A stretch of DNA of 64,000 bases from DATBJG01 sp963790545 (GTDB taxonomy: Bacteria; Acidobacteriota; Vicinamibacteria; Vicinamibacterales; JAMQPK01), in assembly GCA_963790545.1 (NCBI GenBank), contig CAWBPA010000017.1:806001-870000 (forward strand), read 5' to 3'. The position numbers were made by a program, and so were the translations under genes. The notes under the pieces are model-generated. The model was given only the letters and a program-made list of their open reading frames with translations, did not search any database and had not been told where the DNA came from. Positions 1-11,065 of this stretch are shown piece after piece; position 1 is the first letter of the stretch, and the number at the start of each line of letters is the position of its first letter.

Positions 1-577
1 GAAAACGGCCTTTGGACGCGAGGACGTCGGTCTGCTGATTGTTTTCGGTGAGCTCCACACCCGGTGGTGGACGATGGCCGAAGTCCCAGACGAACTTGCC
101 GTCCCGCGTGAACTTGAGGATGCTGTCCTGCGGCGCCGTGCCGCCCACCCAGACGAAGCCCTGCCGATCCGCAATGACCGTCTGCAGCGCGGTCGGCCAC
201 AGCGGATGATAGCCGGGACCGCCCCAGGCATTGACCACAGCACCCTGCTGATCGAGCTCGATCACCTCGGGACCACGAACGCAGCAATCGATTCGTGGCG
301 GCGTGCCGCCGCCACCAATTTCATCGCCCTCTGCGGCGGCACCTCGATTCAAGAACCAGATATGGTCCATGTGATCCACATGAATGCCGGTGACCTGCTG
401 CATGCTCCACCGATTGGGGAGCGGCTTTGGCCAGAACGGATCGACGCGGTACACAGGGACGGGCGCCTTGCTCAACGGGGCTCTGGGCGACTCCTGGCCA
501 ACCGCACCGATGCCAACACACGCCGTTACGACTGTCAGCAGCACCCACGGGTTGAGAAGCGTTCTTACACGCGGCAT
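1..577 (-). CDS. Secreted beta-propeller (NHL/amidating-lyase-like) protein, 3' end outside window
   Basis: The reading frame is open from an ATG at 577 to the window edge, so only the first 192 or so residues are present. Residues 1-27 form a signal peptide (basic start, hydrophobic core, then VGQES). The mature start contains VYRVDPFWPKPLPNRW, a phrase common in acidobacterial secreted six-bladed propellers related to peptidyl-alpha-hydroxyglycine amidating lyase. Blade-like segments follow (VTGIHVDHMDHIWFLNRG and FVWVGGTAPQDSILKF). It probably acts in the periplasm or outside the cell; substrate unknown. Propeller assignment is fairly secure, enzymatic activity is not. Confidence 0.75.
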   Translation of the reverse strand, partial: MPRVRTLLNPWVLLTVVTACVGIGAVGQESPRAPLSKAPVPVYRVDPFWPKPLPNRWSMQQVTGIHVDHMDHIWFLNRGAAAEGDEIGGGGTPPRIDCCVRGPEVIELDQQGAVVNAWGGPGYHPLWPTALQTVIADRQGFVWVGGTAPQDSILKFTRDGKFVWDFGHRPPPGVELTENNQQTDVLASKGRF

Positions 578-594
578 CACAGACCTCAATTCTA

Positions 595-634
595 GACGCT
601 GACGCAGAGATCGCAGAGGGCGCGGAGGACGCAG
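595..634. repeat. Single arm of 9-nt-period repeat
   Basis: Four successive 9-nt units related to GACGCAGAG lie just upstream of the propeller gene at 577. No complementary arm is seen nearby. The same motif recurs at 11968 and, as a two-armed hairpin, at 26064. Confidence 0.6.
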
Positions 635-704
635 CCGATCCTATCAAAGAGTGTGCGGCCGGTGGGAAGGTAATACGACTTTCGGAAAGTGACCGTGATC
701 GAAA

Positions 705-770
705 AACAGGAGGTCGAAAGCTCAGGAAGCCTCTTTGATAAAAGGTTTCCTGAGCTCCTAGTCTCTTGTT
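705..770. repeat. Hairpin of 8-nt-period arms (octamer family)
   Basis: The left arm (705-728) is three octamers beginning AACAGGAG and ending CTCAGGAA. The right arm (747-770) is the reverse complement of the same pattern, ending CTCTTGTT. The loop is about 18 nt. It lies between the 3' end of the TonB receptor (838) and the start of the gene at 577, both on the minus strand. Other members are at 13420, 13579, 13690, 14315, 24706 and 53785. Confidence 0.75.
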
Positions 771-837
771 CAGTCGTGACCTGCGGTCAGCGTGATCCGC
801 GATGATCCGCGTCCCGTGATGCCGTGGAGATCCGCGT

Positions 838-3800
838 TTAAAAATCGAACGTCGCTCCAATCTTCAGGAAGCGCGCCTGAATGATCCCGGTTGGCCGGCG
901 GTATGGCGCTCCGAAGGTCGGGTTCTCCGTCAGGACCGTGTCCGCATTGAACACGTTGAAGATATCGAAGTTGATGTTCGTGCGCACTCCCGCGTAACGA
1001 AGGATCTTGCCAATGCGCAGGTCCATGGCGTTCAAACGCTCACCGTAATGGGCCAGCGGCTCGATGACCGTAACGACCTGGTTGGCCTGATTGCCCGCCA
1101 GCACGCGCCCGAGCGAGGGAATGATCACCGAATTCGGTGCGTTGTAGTTGGCGCGAAGCTCCGGTCCCGGCGTGCTCTGGAACGTTCCGCTGAGCAACAC
1201 CTCGACCTTCGGGATGATATAGGAGCCAAACAGCTTCGCCTGCGTGAGGAACGGGCTTTCCTGATGGCACCACTGGAGCGGCATTCGCACGATGGGTCCC
1301 CCGGGCGGCAGTGCCGTGCCGATGTCGGTCCAGTCCAGCGCGCCGGCTTCTCCTCTGCCGGCGGTGATTCCGGTATTTGCTGGGCAATCTCGCAGTTGTC
1401 GCGAACCGATTTACCCCAGGCAATGCCACCAGACAGTAACGCACCGCCGACCAGCCGCACGCTCACGTTCGCATCCAGACCGTTGAAGTGCTCGATTTGC
1501 TTGCCGTAGTCGCGTGACAGGGTCACGAGATTGACCGCCTGTCCGAACTTGTCGGGTTTGACGTCGAAAAGACCGGTGATGGTGCCTGTGGTTGGCAGGG
1601 CCGGCACACCCGGAGGAGACGTCGGTGCCGGAATACTGAACTCGATCGAAATCGGCGGAGTGACAGGGCCAGATTGTCGGTGACCCGGAAGTTGCCATAC
1701 CACCGCCGGAAGTAGCTGACGTCAACCGACACGCGCGGGATGATCTCGCGCTGCACGCCGCCAGTGAACTCCCAGTTGAACGCGCGATTCCCCCAGCCGG
1801 TGAGCAAGTTCTCGCTGTACTGCGTGAAGTTGGTCGACGGCAGGCCAAACGCGACATTGTCGAGCCGCCCACATTCACCATTAGCCAACGGGTTGAGCAG
1901 ATCACATTGCGGGATGTAGTCACCGTTGATGCCAAGCCCGCCGCGATCATCCCAGCTCCGGCTGGCCGTGTTGACCAGACGAAGAACGGGGTTGGGGTTA
2001 CGCCCGATGTTGTCCAGCGTCTGGCTTGCCAGGTACTTGTTGAGGCTGACCTTGATTGCGGTCTTACCGTCGCCTACCACGTCGTAGGTGGCCCCCAGCC
2101 GAGGCGTGATGTCCTTCCAACTGATGTTGTCTGACGCCGGAAAGCTCAAGTTCCGATTCGGCGTGAGCGGCGAAGGCCCAAGTCGTCTGTTCAGGGAACC
2201 CGGACTTGAAGTAGTCAAAGCGCATCCCCAATGTCGCCGTCACGCGGTTGAGAGACCAGCGATCCTGCACGAAGATGCCGAGGTCGCTGTTGAGATCGCT
2301 CTTGTAGCGGATGGGGAACGCCCGCTGCGTGATCAGGTTTGGAACGCTGTTGTTGAGGCGATACTCGAGCGGCTGCGTGATGCGTGTAGTCCGTCTGATC
2401 GTGAAACCCAATCACCTCCGTAAAGCCAGCCTTGAATGCGTGGGTGCCGGTCACATACGAGGCCGCGAATCGATAGAAGTAAGTTCGGCACCCACGTATC
2501 GTTATAGGTATTTCGCGATCTGGTACGACAGCCCATTCGACTGTTCCACCACTGGAATCATCTGTGCGAGCAGTTCCGTCTGGTCCTGGGTGATGAAGTC
2601 GGAGCGGAGCGAGTTTTGCGGATGGTTGAAGCCCCACCGCTCCGTCCGGTGCAGAGCCAACCAGCCTCGAGCAGCAGACGGCTGGTAATGGGCGAGGTCC
2701 ACTCAGCGTGCAGCAGGCGCTGCGTCGGCGAGCGGAAGAAACCCGCAGCTTCAGGCGAGCGTGTTGCAGTCACACCAGTCGTGCCGGGCCCTCCTGGACA
2801 ACTGCAGCGCGACTTGCTGGTCCCAGGTGAACGAAAACTTGTGTTTCGGGGCCAGCTGTGTCGTAAACCGGATTTGCGCATCTGCCCAGTTGTTCAAGTT
2901 TGCGGCCGGCTGGGTCCGGTCGGCCTCGTACACCCAGACATTCGGGTTGTACGCGTTCTTATTGACAAACATCCCAGCCGCATAGTTGTCCGCGCCGTTG
3001 TACCGTGCCGTGAACCAGAACCAGACGCGGTCGCGTTTGATTGGGCCGCCGAAAGCTGGGTTGATGTCCCACAGACTCTTGACGGAATTCGCGAGCGTAA
3101 GTCCCCGCGCAATGAGATCGGGCGTCAAGTTGTTTCCCTGCGTGTTCTCATTCGCAAAGGCAAAGAAGAATGACCCCTGGAAACGGTTACCACCGTCGCG
3201 CGGGATGTAGTTGATCCGAATGCCACCCATCGGCTGCTCGGCCGACACCGCCGACGTGTCGATCGTCACTTCGGATGCCATACCGGGATTCGGCACCGCG
3301 ATCCCAATATTGCCGCCTGCCTGCAGCGTCATCGTGTTCACGCCGTTCTGCATCACCCGTTGATCCGTTGTCCGGCTTCCGTGAATCGTGAGGCTCGCCA
3401 TGGGATCGCCCAGCGCGCCTCCTTGATCGGATGCCGTCGTATTCACGCCCGTGATCATCTGACCGAGGCTCGTGTAGTTGCGACCGGTCGGAATGGTGTT
3501 GATGACATCACGCGTAATGACTTGCTGGCGCGTCGTGCTCTGCACATCGACGGTGGGCGATTCGCCCGTCACCGTCACCGTTTCCTCGAGTCCGCCCACC
3601 CGCAGGTCAATGTTCAGTTGCGTAATGGAATCGCCTCGCAACTCAACACCGTCGCGTTTGACAGGTACTGAACCCGGTCAAACTAAACGTCACCGTATAG
3701 CTGCCGGGCCTGAGCTCGGTAATCTGGAAGATTCCGTTTCCATCGGTGACCGCCGTTCGGACCTTTTCGATCAGGACCGGACTGGCCGCCTCCACCGTGA

Positions 3801-3924
3801 CCCCGGGGAGGACCGCCCCCGATGTATCCCGCACTGTACCGGTGATGGACGCTTGCGCATACACCATTGACGGCACGAAGACGATTCCCGCAAACGCTGC
3901 CAACATTCTGCAGAATCGACCCAT
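838..3924 (-). pseudogene. TonB-dependent receptor with carboxypeptidase-regulatory-like N-terminus, about nine frame changes
   Basis: The start is ATG at 3924, with AAGGAGG seven bases upstream. A signal peptide is followed by ASITGTVRDTSGAVLPGV, the carboxypeptidase-regulatory-like fold typical of acidobacterial outer-membrane receptors. A plug region follows (TVTGESPTVDVQ, RNYTSLGQMITGV), then barrel segments (HAEWTSPITSRLLLEA, LGIFVQDRWSLNRVTATLG, NISWKDITPRLGATYDV), ending at FLKIGATFDF. The coding sense moves between frames near 3663, 2800, 2655, 2515, 2480, 2390, 2185, 1665 and 1310. Together the pieces make an almost complete receptor of about 1,030 residues, so little has been deleted. 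It is either a decaying gene or an error-rich stretch of assembly. Ligand unknown. Confidence 0.85.
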
Positions 3925-4136
3925 GTCAGGCCTCCTTCGGCCGGTGATCTCCATCGCTGATGTGCGGAGATCGTCGGGGGTTGCAACGGAAACGGAACGA
4001 GAGAGCTTTCGCCCTTCGTTCAGCAGTACCTGCCTGTCGAGATGGCGTTAGATTCATTGAAATCGGACGCGAATGTCCAATACTTTCTGGACCGCTGCCG
4101 ATACGTCTGCGGTATGGGAATCTGAGGGAAACCGCT

Positions 4137-4262
4137 GAGCTCACGTCCTCGTTGGCGAGGCCGCCAACACCTCGCGCGGGGCGCTCGCTTTCTGGAGCAG
4201 CCAAGAACTGGAAGAACTCGGCGAAAACGATGAGAAACGGCGGCGCCAGCTCAGCTGTACAC
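4137..4262 (-). pseudogene. Remnant of the C-terminus of a 4861-5955-like membrane protein
   Basis: On the minus strand this stretch encodes FLIVFAEFFQFLAAPES followed by GLANED. This parallels LLIFYAEFFQFWPLQK and the tail of the membrane protein at 4861-5955. The DNA also aligns over about 110 bases (for example GGCGAGGCCG, CACCTCGC and AAGAACTC in the same order and spacing). There is no start, and the frame runs on without a matching stop to 3926. It looks like the last exposed part of a duplicated gene whose body was replaced or lost. The rest of 3925-4273 holds nothing I recognise. Confidence 0.6.
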
Positions 4263-4273
4263 GCCGTTGTGAT

Positions 4274-4831
4274 TTACTGGCCGCGACCGGCTGTCGGCGC
4301 GGCCGGTGGGTTGATCACTGCCCCATCCCAGTGTTCGATCAGCTTCCCGTTCTGAACTCGGAACACGTCAAACGTGAACACCTCGTACCACGTTCCTGGC
4401 GCTGAGGTGGGATCCTGCCGGTAGTTCTTGTGAATGATGGTCACGAGATCGCACTCTGCGGTCACGATCTCGACCGGATTTCCTTGTGGCGGTTGTGGCC
4501 CGGTCGCCGCCGCGCCGCCGCGGCCGGCCCCTCCCTGGCGCCCCATCATCTGTTTGAAGCCTTCGTAGTAAGTGATCTTGTTCTCGTCAGCGAACTTCTT
4601 GAATGCGGGATTGTGCTGGATGTATCCGGGATCAATCAGGGTTGCGCGTTCTTCCGCGGTGATTCCGGGTCGAAAAAAGGCCATCGCCGCCTTTTTATTG
4701 GCCTCGATCTGCGCCGGGGTTGCCGTGCAGCCGGCCGTCGGGAAGGCAACCCGCGGAGCCTGCTGCGCCGTGGCCTGCGTGGCGAGCAGAATGCCCGCCA
4801 ATACGATGGACGCGGTAGTGAATATCTGCAT
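4274..4831 (-). CDS. Secreted SnoaL/NTF2-like protein
   Basis: 185 residues from ATG at 4831, which has GGAGG five bases upstream; longer in-frame starts lack such a site. Residues 1-22 are a signal peptide ending ATAQQ. The rest reads as a SnoaL-like NTF2 fold: helix AMAFFRPGITAEERATLI, then YIQHNPAFKKFADEN, and sheet-forming YEVFTFDVFRVQNGKLIEHW, the usual end of the family. A Gly/Ala/Pro-rich insert sits near residues 100-118. Such proteins may be enzymes or ligand binders; substrate not deducible. It follows the membrane protein at 4861-5955 on the same strand by 29 bp, so the two may be cotranscribed. Confidence 0.75.
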   Translation of the reverse strand: MQIFTTASIVLAGILLATQATAQQAPRVAFPTAGCTATPAQIEANKKAAMAFFRPGITAEERATLIDPGYIQHNPAFKKFADENKITYYEGFKQMMGRQGGAGRGGAAATGPQPPQGNPVEIVTAECDLVTIIHKNYRQDPTSAPGTWYEVFTFDVFRVQNGKLIEHWDGAVINPPAAPTAGRGQ

Positions 4832-4860
4832 ACGGCCTCCCTCTGTGAATGTCTCGAAGC

Positions 4861-5955
4861 TCAGGATCGGGTGGGCGAGGCCGTCGCGAGCACCTCGCTT
4901 CGTGCGCTGACCTTCTGAAGCGGCCAGAACTGAAAGAACTCCGCGTAGAAAATGAGCAGCGGAAACGTCACGCTGAGCAGCGCAGAGGCCAGCCAAATCT
5001 CGAAATCATAGGGAGGAGGCCCGGCTTTGAGCGGTCCCGTCACTGTTGGGGCGAGCGCGGCATACAGCCGGGAGAGCACTTGCCCGATCACGATCACGGC
5101 AACGACGTTCAACACGCCCTTGACCGGCTGCTTCTGTCTCGCAAACAGCGATCCCTTCAACATGTTCTGCACCACGATCGTTCCGAAAATGAAGGGGACC
5201 GGCACGCGCACCATGAAGGCGACGGGATCCCTCGCCGGCAGGACCACCCCCACATAGAAGACGACGGCGCCCAGAACCAGCACAATGAGAGTCCACACCG
5301 CGCCAAGCCGAGGCTGACGCATCACGCTCGGAGCCGTGGTGAGAGGCCACAAATCGAAGTTCAACATCAGAAACATGACCGACAGACAGGTCAAATAGAA
5401 GACGAGCGCATACCACGCAGGAAATAAGCCCTGTGGATCCTGTGCGGCGACGTACACCGGAGCGTCCTGCATGAAGGTGTAGTCGAAAAAGACCCGGAAC
5501 AGCAGATAGTTCACGACATAGCACGCGACGAGCGTGGTCAGACCGGCCACAATCGGATTCTTGAACATCGCCGTGAACGGCCAGCCGCCCCACATGATCG
5601 CGGCCCAGAACGTAATCACGACCGAGACGATGCTGCACATGGCGAGCATTGGTGTGGGTGGACTGACACTGCCACCAATTGTTGCGAAAGACACCGCCGC
5701 AACGATCGCACCCACCACCAGCGTCGAGATCGTCAGGGTCAGTCCTTTGAGTGGCTGAGGCTGCCTGGCCGCAAATGCGGGGTTCGATCCCCACAGCACG
5801 GCTGTGATGATCTGCATGGGGATCACACAGAGAAGAAAGTAGGAGACCCAGCCGGTGAACACCGGCAGCTCAAACAGGGAAATGAACGTAAGCGCAGCAA
5901 TGATGACGAGCGTCGTTGCCACGATTCCCAACCACGGCTGTTTGAGACCTGCCAT
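4861..5955 (-). CDS. Multi-pass inner-membrane protein of unknown function
   Basis: 364 residues, ATG at 5955 with GGGAGG nine bases upstream. About nine or ten hydrophobic segments can be counted (for example LGIVATTLVIIAALTFISLF, YALVFYLTCLSVMFLML and FGTIVVQNML). No transporter signature or catalytic motif is recognisable. The C-terminal segment YAEFFQFWPLQ recurs in the remnant at 4137-4262, so this family was duplicated here. It diverges from the LysR gene at 6233, which could regulate it. Confidence 0.7.
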   Translation of the reverse strand: MAGLKQPWLGIVATTLVIIAALTFISLFELPVFTGWVSYFLLCVIPMQIITAVLWGSNPAFAARQPQPLKGLTLTISTLVVGAIVAAVSFATIGGSVSPPTPMLAMCSIVSVVITFWAAIMWGGWPFTAMFKNPIVAGLTTLVACYVVNYLLFRVFFDYTFMQDAPVYVAAQDPQGLFPAWYALVFYLTCLSVMFLMLNFDLWPLTTAPSVMRQPRLGAVWTLIVLVLGAVVFYVGVVLPARDPVAFMVRVPVPFIFGTIVVQNMLKGSLFARQKQPVKGVLNVVAVIVIGQVLSRLYAALAPTVTGPLKAGPPPYDFEIWLASALLSVTFPLLIFYAEFFQFWPLQKVSARSEVLATASPTRS

Positions 5956-6209
5956 GTCGACCTACCTCCCGTGCTTCCGAGTTTCCATGTGGGTCAGAAG
6001 ACTACCTCTGCTTCGCCCAAGCAAGATTGGCCAGTGGGTTGCGCGCCAATTCTGGCCCAGCACCGGTCCGGCCGCAAGCTGAGGCAGATACTTTCGGTCG
6101 TCTCCGATCGGATATAGACTTGTGCCCACATAACGACCTAGGCGCGCACAGCGCGCCTGCGAGGGAGCGGCGCGGGGCGGAGGGGTCCCCGCGAGCGACC
6201 GAGCCGGGG

Positions 6210-6226
6210 TGTGGGGCGGAGCCCCA
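6210..6226. repeat. GTGGGGC/GCCCCAC hairpin before LysR start
   Basis: A perfect 7-bp stem with loop GGA lies six bases upstream of the LysR ATG at 6233. It is at the end of a very G-rich stretch (6160-6226), the only unusual content of the 277-bp divergent intergenic region. It could hinder translation initiation or be a repeat remnant. Confidence 0.4.
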
Positions 6227-6232
6227 CGTAAG

Positions 6233-7160
6233 ATGGATCTGCATCATCTGCGTGAGTTCGCGGCAATTGCCGAATCCCGGAGTTTTTCCAAAGCCGCGCG
6301 GCAACTGAACGTTGCCCAGCCGCCGCTGAGCCGCCACATTCATCAACTGGAAGAGGAACTGGGCGTTCAGTTGTTCATCCGCACCGCGACCGGCGTGGAA
6401 CTGACGCGCGAAGGAACCCTGCTGCTCGAACAAGCCCACATCGTGCTGGCCGACACGGCTGTGTTCCTCGATCTGGCGCGCCGAGCCAAAGCCGGTCTCG
6501 CCAACACCCTGCGAGTGGCGATGGCGCCGGGGCTGTGCGAGGCGGTCAACCGAATCAGAATGCATCTGGTCGATCGGACCCCCGAGCTGACCATCGAAGG
6601 CACCGATATTGCCTCTTCCGGGCAGTACGATGCGCTTCGTCATCGGCTGGTCGACCTCGGTGTGCTCCGCCAGGTCCCGGATGATCCCGAAATCCAGTCT
6701 GAGTCGATCTTCACCGAGCACTTTGTGGTGATGGTCAACGAAAACGGCCCCTTGGCGAAGCGCAAGGCGCTACGTCTGAAAGAACTTGCCGGCGTACACC
6801 TGCTGCTGCAGGACCGCGACTGGGCAGCGTTGGCGCACGCAAAAATCCGCGCGCTCTATGCCGCCGCGGGCGTGACGCCGAATCTCGTGACGCTCCAGGC
6901 AACCCCCGGGAATCAGGCATCGATGCTGGCCGTTGCCGCGGGAGAGGCCATTTGCCTGGCTCTGCAAGGCGCCTTCAGCCGCAGTTACCTGCCTGTCAGT
7001 GGTGTCGCGGTCCTTCCCCTCGACGAGCCCGACACCGAAGTTACAGGTACAGATCGCGTGGCGAAAAGATGAGAACTCGCCAATGGTCTGCGAGTTCCTG
7101 AGGGCCGCGCGAGAGCTGTTCCCACCAAAGCGCGACGAGACCCGGCGTCGGCGATCGTAG
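6233..7160 (+). CDS. LysR-family transcriptional regulator (frameshift near 7030)
   Basis: ATG at 6233 gives the canonical LysR beginning MDLHHLREFAAIAESRSFSK. The winged helix-turn-helix covers residues 1-60 (AARQLNVAQPPLSRHIHQLE) and is followed by the periplasmic-binding-like effector domain. The first frame stops at 7072, but the next frame continues as KLQVQIAWRKDENSPMV, the usual LysR C-terminus, up to a TAG at 7158. A single-base change near 7030 therefore joins the two halves into about 309 residues, the normal family length. The TAG belongs to the flank of a palindromic repeat. Likely target: the divergent membrane protein/SnoaL genes. Confidence 0.9.
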
Positions 7161-7189
7161 CCGCAGTCGCGCACGCTAAAGCGTGCGCG

Positions 7190-7192
<3 letters not shown>
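7158..7192. repeat. GTAG...CTAC palindrome between convergent genes
   Basis: A perfect 9-bp stem (7168-7176 with 7181-7189, loop TAAA) is flanked by GTAG on the left and CTAC on the right. The left GTAG contains the TAG stop of the LysR gene. Read on the other strand, the right flank contains the TAG stop of the hydroxylase gene (7190-7192). It is well placed to act as a bidirectional terminator, although it has no T-tract. Confidence 0.75.
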
Positions 7193-8765
<1,573 letters not shown>

Positions 8766-8848
8766 GCGTGACCTCGCTCATGATTCAGATTGCGTTCCGG
8801 CTTGGAAAGCGTGTCATTCTACTTTTCTCGGCGCTCAGCAACCACCCT

Positions 8849-8886
8849 TGTCGTGCTGGTATGACCTGCTGTCGTATTGGTATGGC
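8849..8886. promoter_or_regulatory. Two direct repeats, candidate operator for divergent genes
   Basis: TGTCGTGCTGGTATGAC at 8849 and TGTCGTATTGGTATGGC at 8870 are 21 bp apart, two turns of the helix. They lie in the 181-bp spacer between the hydroxylase (start 8765) and the MBL gene (start 8947). The TGGTATGACC core resembles FadR-type GntR half-sites. No GntR gene lies within the window, so the assignment is tentative. Confidence 0.45.
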
Positions 8887-8946
8887 GTCGGCCAGACCAG
8901 ACTTTGCGTAGTATGTGTAGCGCGACGTCGCAGTTTTGGAGCTGAC

Positions 8947-10015
8947 ATGATGCACAGACGGTTGGATTCAGTGGGGCTGCTCCGATGCGTGCCAGGGTTG
9001 GCAGCCATCGTTCTGATGGCTTCGGCAGGGCTCGCACGAGCAGAGCCAGCCAGCGCCCGGCCGTCAAAGCCCTGCACCCGGGGGCTTCGACAACGTCGAG
9101 GTCAAGTCCCTGCACGTGCAGGGGAATGTCTGGATGCTGGTGGCCGGTTCTTTCAATGCGGCGGTACAAGTCGGCAACGATGGTGTGCTGGTCGTGGACA
9201 CGATGGTCGAGCCCCTCGGAGACAAGCTCCTTGCGGAAATCAAACAACTCGCGGGAGACAAACCGATCCGGTACATCGTGAATACGCACGCGCATCCCGA
9301 TCACACCGGCGGAAACGAGAAGATTGCCTCGGCGGGGCGTTCGATCGTGGCTGGTAACTTCGCCGGCCAGGTCGGACCCGAGGCCGCAAACAGTGCCACT
9401 ATCTTTGCCCACGAGAACGTGCTGAACCGAATGAGCCAGGCCGGCGGGCCGGCAGGTGCAGGGAGCGGTGGCCAGGGACGGTCATTCAAGGCTCTGCCGA
9501 CCGACACGTTTTTCGAGGACGAGAAGGATCTGTTTTTCAACGGCGAAGGAATTCAGCTCATTCACATTCCGACAGCCCACACCGACGGTGACGTCATGGT
9601 GTGGTTTCGCAAGTCGGATGTGGTCGTGGCGGGCGACCTTTTCATCACCACGACCTATCCGATCATCACCACGCAACAAGGTGGCACGTTGAACGGCATC
9701 ATCACGGCCTTGAACCGGCTCCTCGATATCACGATTCCGAAGGACAGACAGGAAGGCGGCACCTACGTGATCCCCGGTCACGGCCGGCTCACCGACGAAG
9801 CGGACGTCGTCGAGTATCGCGACATGGTCACGATCATCAGAGATCGTTTCCAGGATGCCATCAAGAAAGGCATGTCGCTCGACCAGGTGAAGGCGGCGCG
9901 GCTGACGCGCGACTACGATGGGCGGTGGGGTGCAACGACGGGGTTCTGGACAACCGACGCGTTCGTCGAGGCGGCGTACAAGAGCCTGTCGCCAACAAGT
10001 ACAAAAGGTAAATAG
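8947..10015 (+). CDS. Secreted metallo-beta-lactamase-fold hydrolase (frameshift in a G5 run near 9081)
   Basis: The signal peptide starts at ATG 8947 or 8950 (MHRRLDSVGLLRCVPG, then LMASAGLARA). Near the run of five Gs at 9079-9083 the frame changes and continues GFDNVEVKSLHVQGNVWML. Zinc ligands are visible: HAHPDH near residue 118, the His of PTAHTDGDVMVWF, and IPGHGRL. This makes a complete two-zinc MBL-fold enzyme of about 355 residues. The fold is shared by quinoprotein-relay, lactamase-like and ring-opening hydrolases, so substrate is open. It is divergent from the flavin hydroxylase, and a role in the same aromatic pathway is possible. Confidence 0.85.
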
Positions 10016-10020
10016 GCTGC

Positions 10021-10118
10021 GCTGCAAAATTGCAGTACGTAGGCCGGGTCCTGATCTTCGGACCCGGCTCCAGGCGGGTCTAAAAAGCAAGACCCGCCCT
10101 ACGACCGAGTTTTGCAGC
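10021..10118. repeat. Composite palindrome: two hairpins inside an outer stem
   Basis: The outer arms GCTGCAAAA (10021-10029) and TTTTGCAGC (10110-10118) enclose CGTAGG (10038-10043) and CCTACG (10098-10103). Inside are two hairpins: GCCGGGTCC/GGACCCGGC and GGCGGGTC/GACCCGCC. The fold would be a three-way junction. It fills the gap between the MBL stop at 10015 and the next gene, so the upstream ATG at 10112 lies in the repeat and is unlikely to be a start. Confidence 0.7.
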
Positions 10119-10135
10119 ACTCGAGCTGGGAGAGC

Positions 10136-10990
10136 ATGATGAGGGATGACAGATTTGGTGGGGCAGGACGCCGGTTCATTGGGGCGGTTGGGCTTCTCTT
10201 GGCGATGTTCGCATTGAGCGATGCCGGAGCGAACGCGCAGCAACCACCGCAGGGCGCCAAGCCGCAAGCGCAACCGTCACCACGGGAGGCCAGCCCGATC
10301 GATCTCACGGGCTACTGGGTGGCGATCGTCAACGAGGACTGGCGCTGGCGGATGATGACGCCCCCCAAGGGCGACTACGCCAGCGTGCCGCTCAACCCGG
10401 AAGGACGCAAGGTGGCCGACACGTGGCAACCGGCCATGGACGGGCGGTGCGAAGCGTATGGAGCCGCGGCGCTGATGCGCATGCCCACGCGCGTGCACAT
10501 CACCTGGGAAAACGATGCTGTCCTCAAAGTCGAAACCGATGCGGGCCAACAAACGCGCCGATTCTTCCTGACCAAACCGACGCAGGCGCAAACCGCACGG
10601 ACCCTTCAGGGCTCATCGATTGCCGAGTGGCAACTTGCGGGAGGCGGAGGCCGTGGCCCCGGAGGCCCCGGCGGGGGTGGCGGCGGCAACCCTCAACCCG
10701 GCGCACGTGGTGGTGCTCCCCCACCGCGCTCCGGCACTCTCAAGGTCGTCACGACGAATCTGCAGGCGGGGTGGCTCCGCAAGAATGGCGTTCCTTACAG
10801 CGAAAATGCGGCGGTCACAGAGTACTACGACCGCTTCCAGGATCCCACGGGAACCGAGTGGCTCGTCGTCACGACGATCGTCAACGACCCGACGTACCTT
10901 CAGCAGGAATTCGTCACCAGCTCGCATTTCAAGAAAGAGCCGGACGGCTCCAAATGGGCCCCGGCCCCGTGCAAAGCGAGAGACAGCTGA
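10136..10990 (+). CDS. Secreted acidobacterial protein of unknown function (WxGDTL-like family, divergent)
   Basis: 284 residues from ATG 10136 (MMRDDRF), with GGGAGAG upstream. Signal peptide: residues 1 to about 34 (IGAVGLLLAMFALSDAGANA). The body contains DLTGYWVAIVNEDWRWRMM, KGDYASVPLNPEG and TTNLQAGWLRKNGVPYSENA. The last matches TTHLKAGWIRRNGLVLSDRA in the next gene, so the two are tandem paralogues. A Gly/Pro/Arg-rich insert (about residues 174-205) looks like a flexible loop. No catalytic motif recognised. Likely periplasmic or extracellular. Confidence 0.7.
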   Translation: MMRDDRFGGAGRRFIGAVGLLLAMFALSDAGANAQQPPQGAKPQAQPSPREASPIDLTGYWVAIVNEDWRWRMMTPPKGDYASVPLNPEGRKVADTWQPAMDGRCEAYGAAALMRMPTRVHITWENDAVLKVETDAGQQTRRFFLTKPTQAQTARTLQGSSIAEWQLAGGGGRGPGGPGGGGGGNPQPGARGGAPPPRSGTLKVVTTNLQAGWLRKNGVPYSENAAVTEYYDRFQDPTGTEWLVVTTIVNDPTYLQQEFVTSSHFKKEPDGSKWAPAPCKARDS

Positions 10991-11065
10991 AGAATCACGG
11001 TCTACCGGAGACCCAAATTACTCTGCGACCTCTGGACTCGTGGTAAGACTATCCTTGAGGACGAA

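Noticed and set aside
9076..9090. Programmed frameshift in the MBL gene
   Set aside because: The G5 run is a common site of sequencing errors, no slippery heptamer with downstream structure is seen, and many other genes show similar breaks.
10112..10135. Upstream start for the gene at 10136
   Set aside because: The ATG at 10112 is inside a palindromic repeat, and the peptide it would add is not signal-like; the start at 10136 has a purine-rich site before it.
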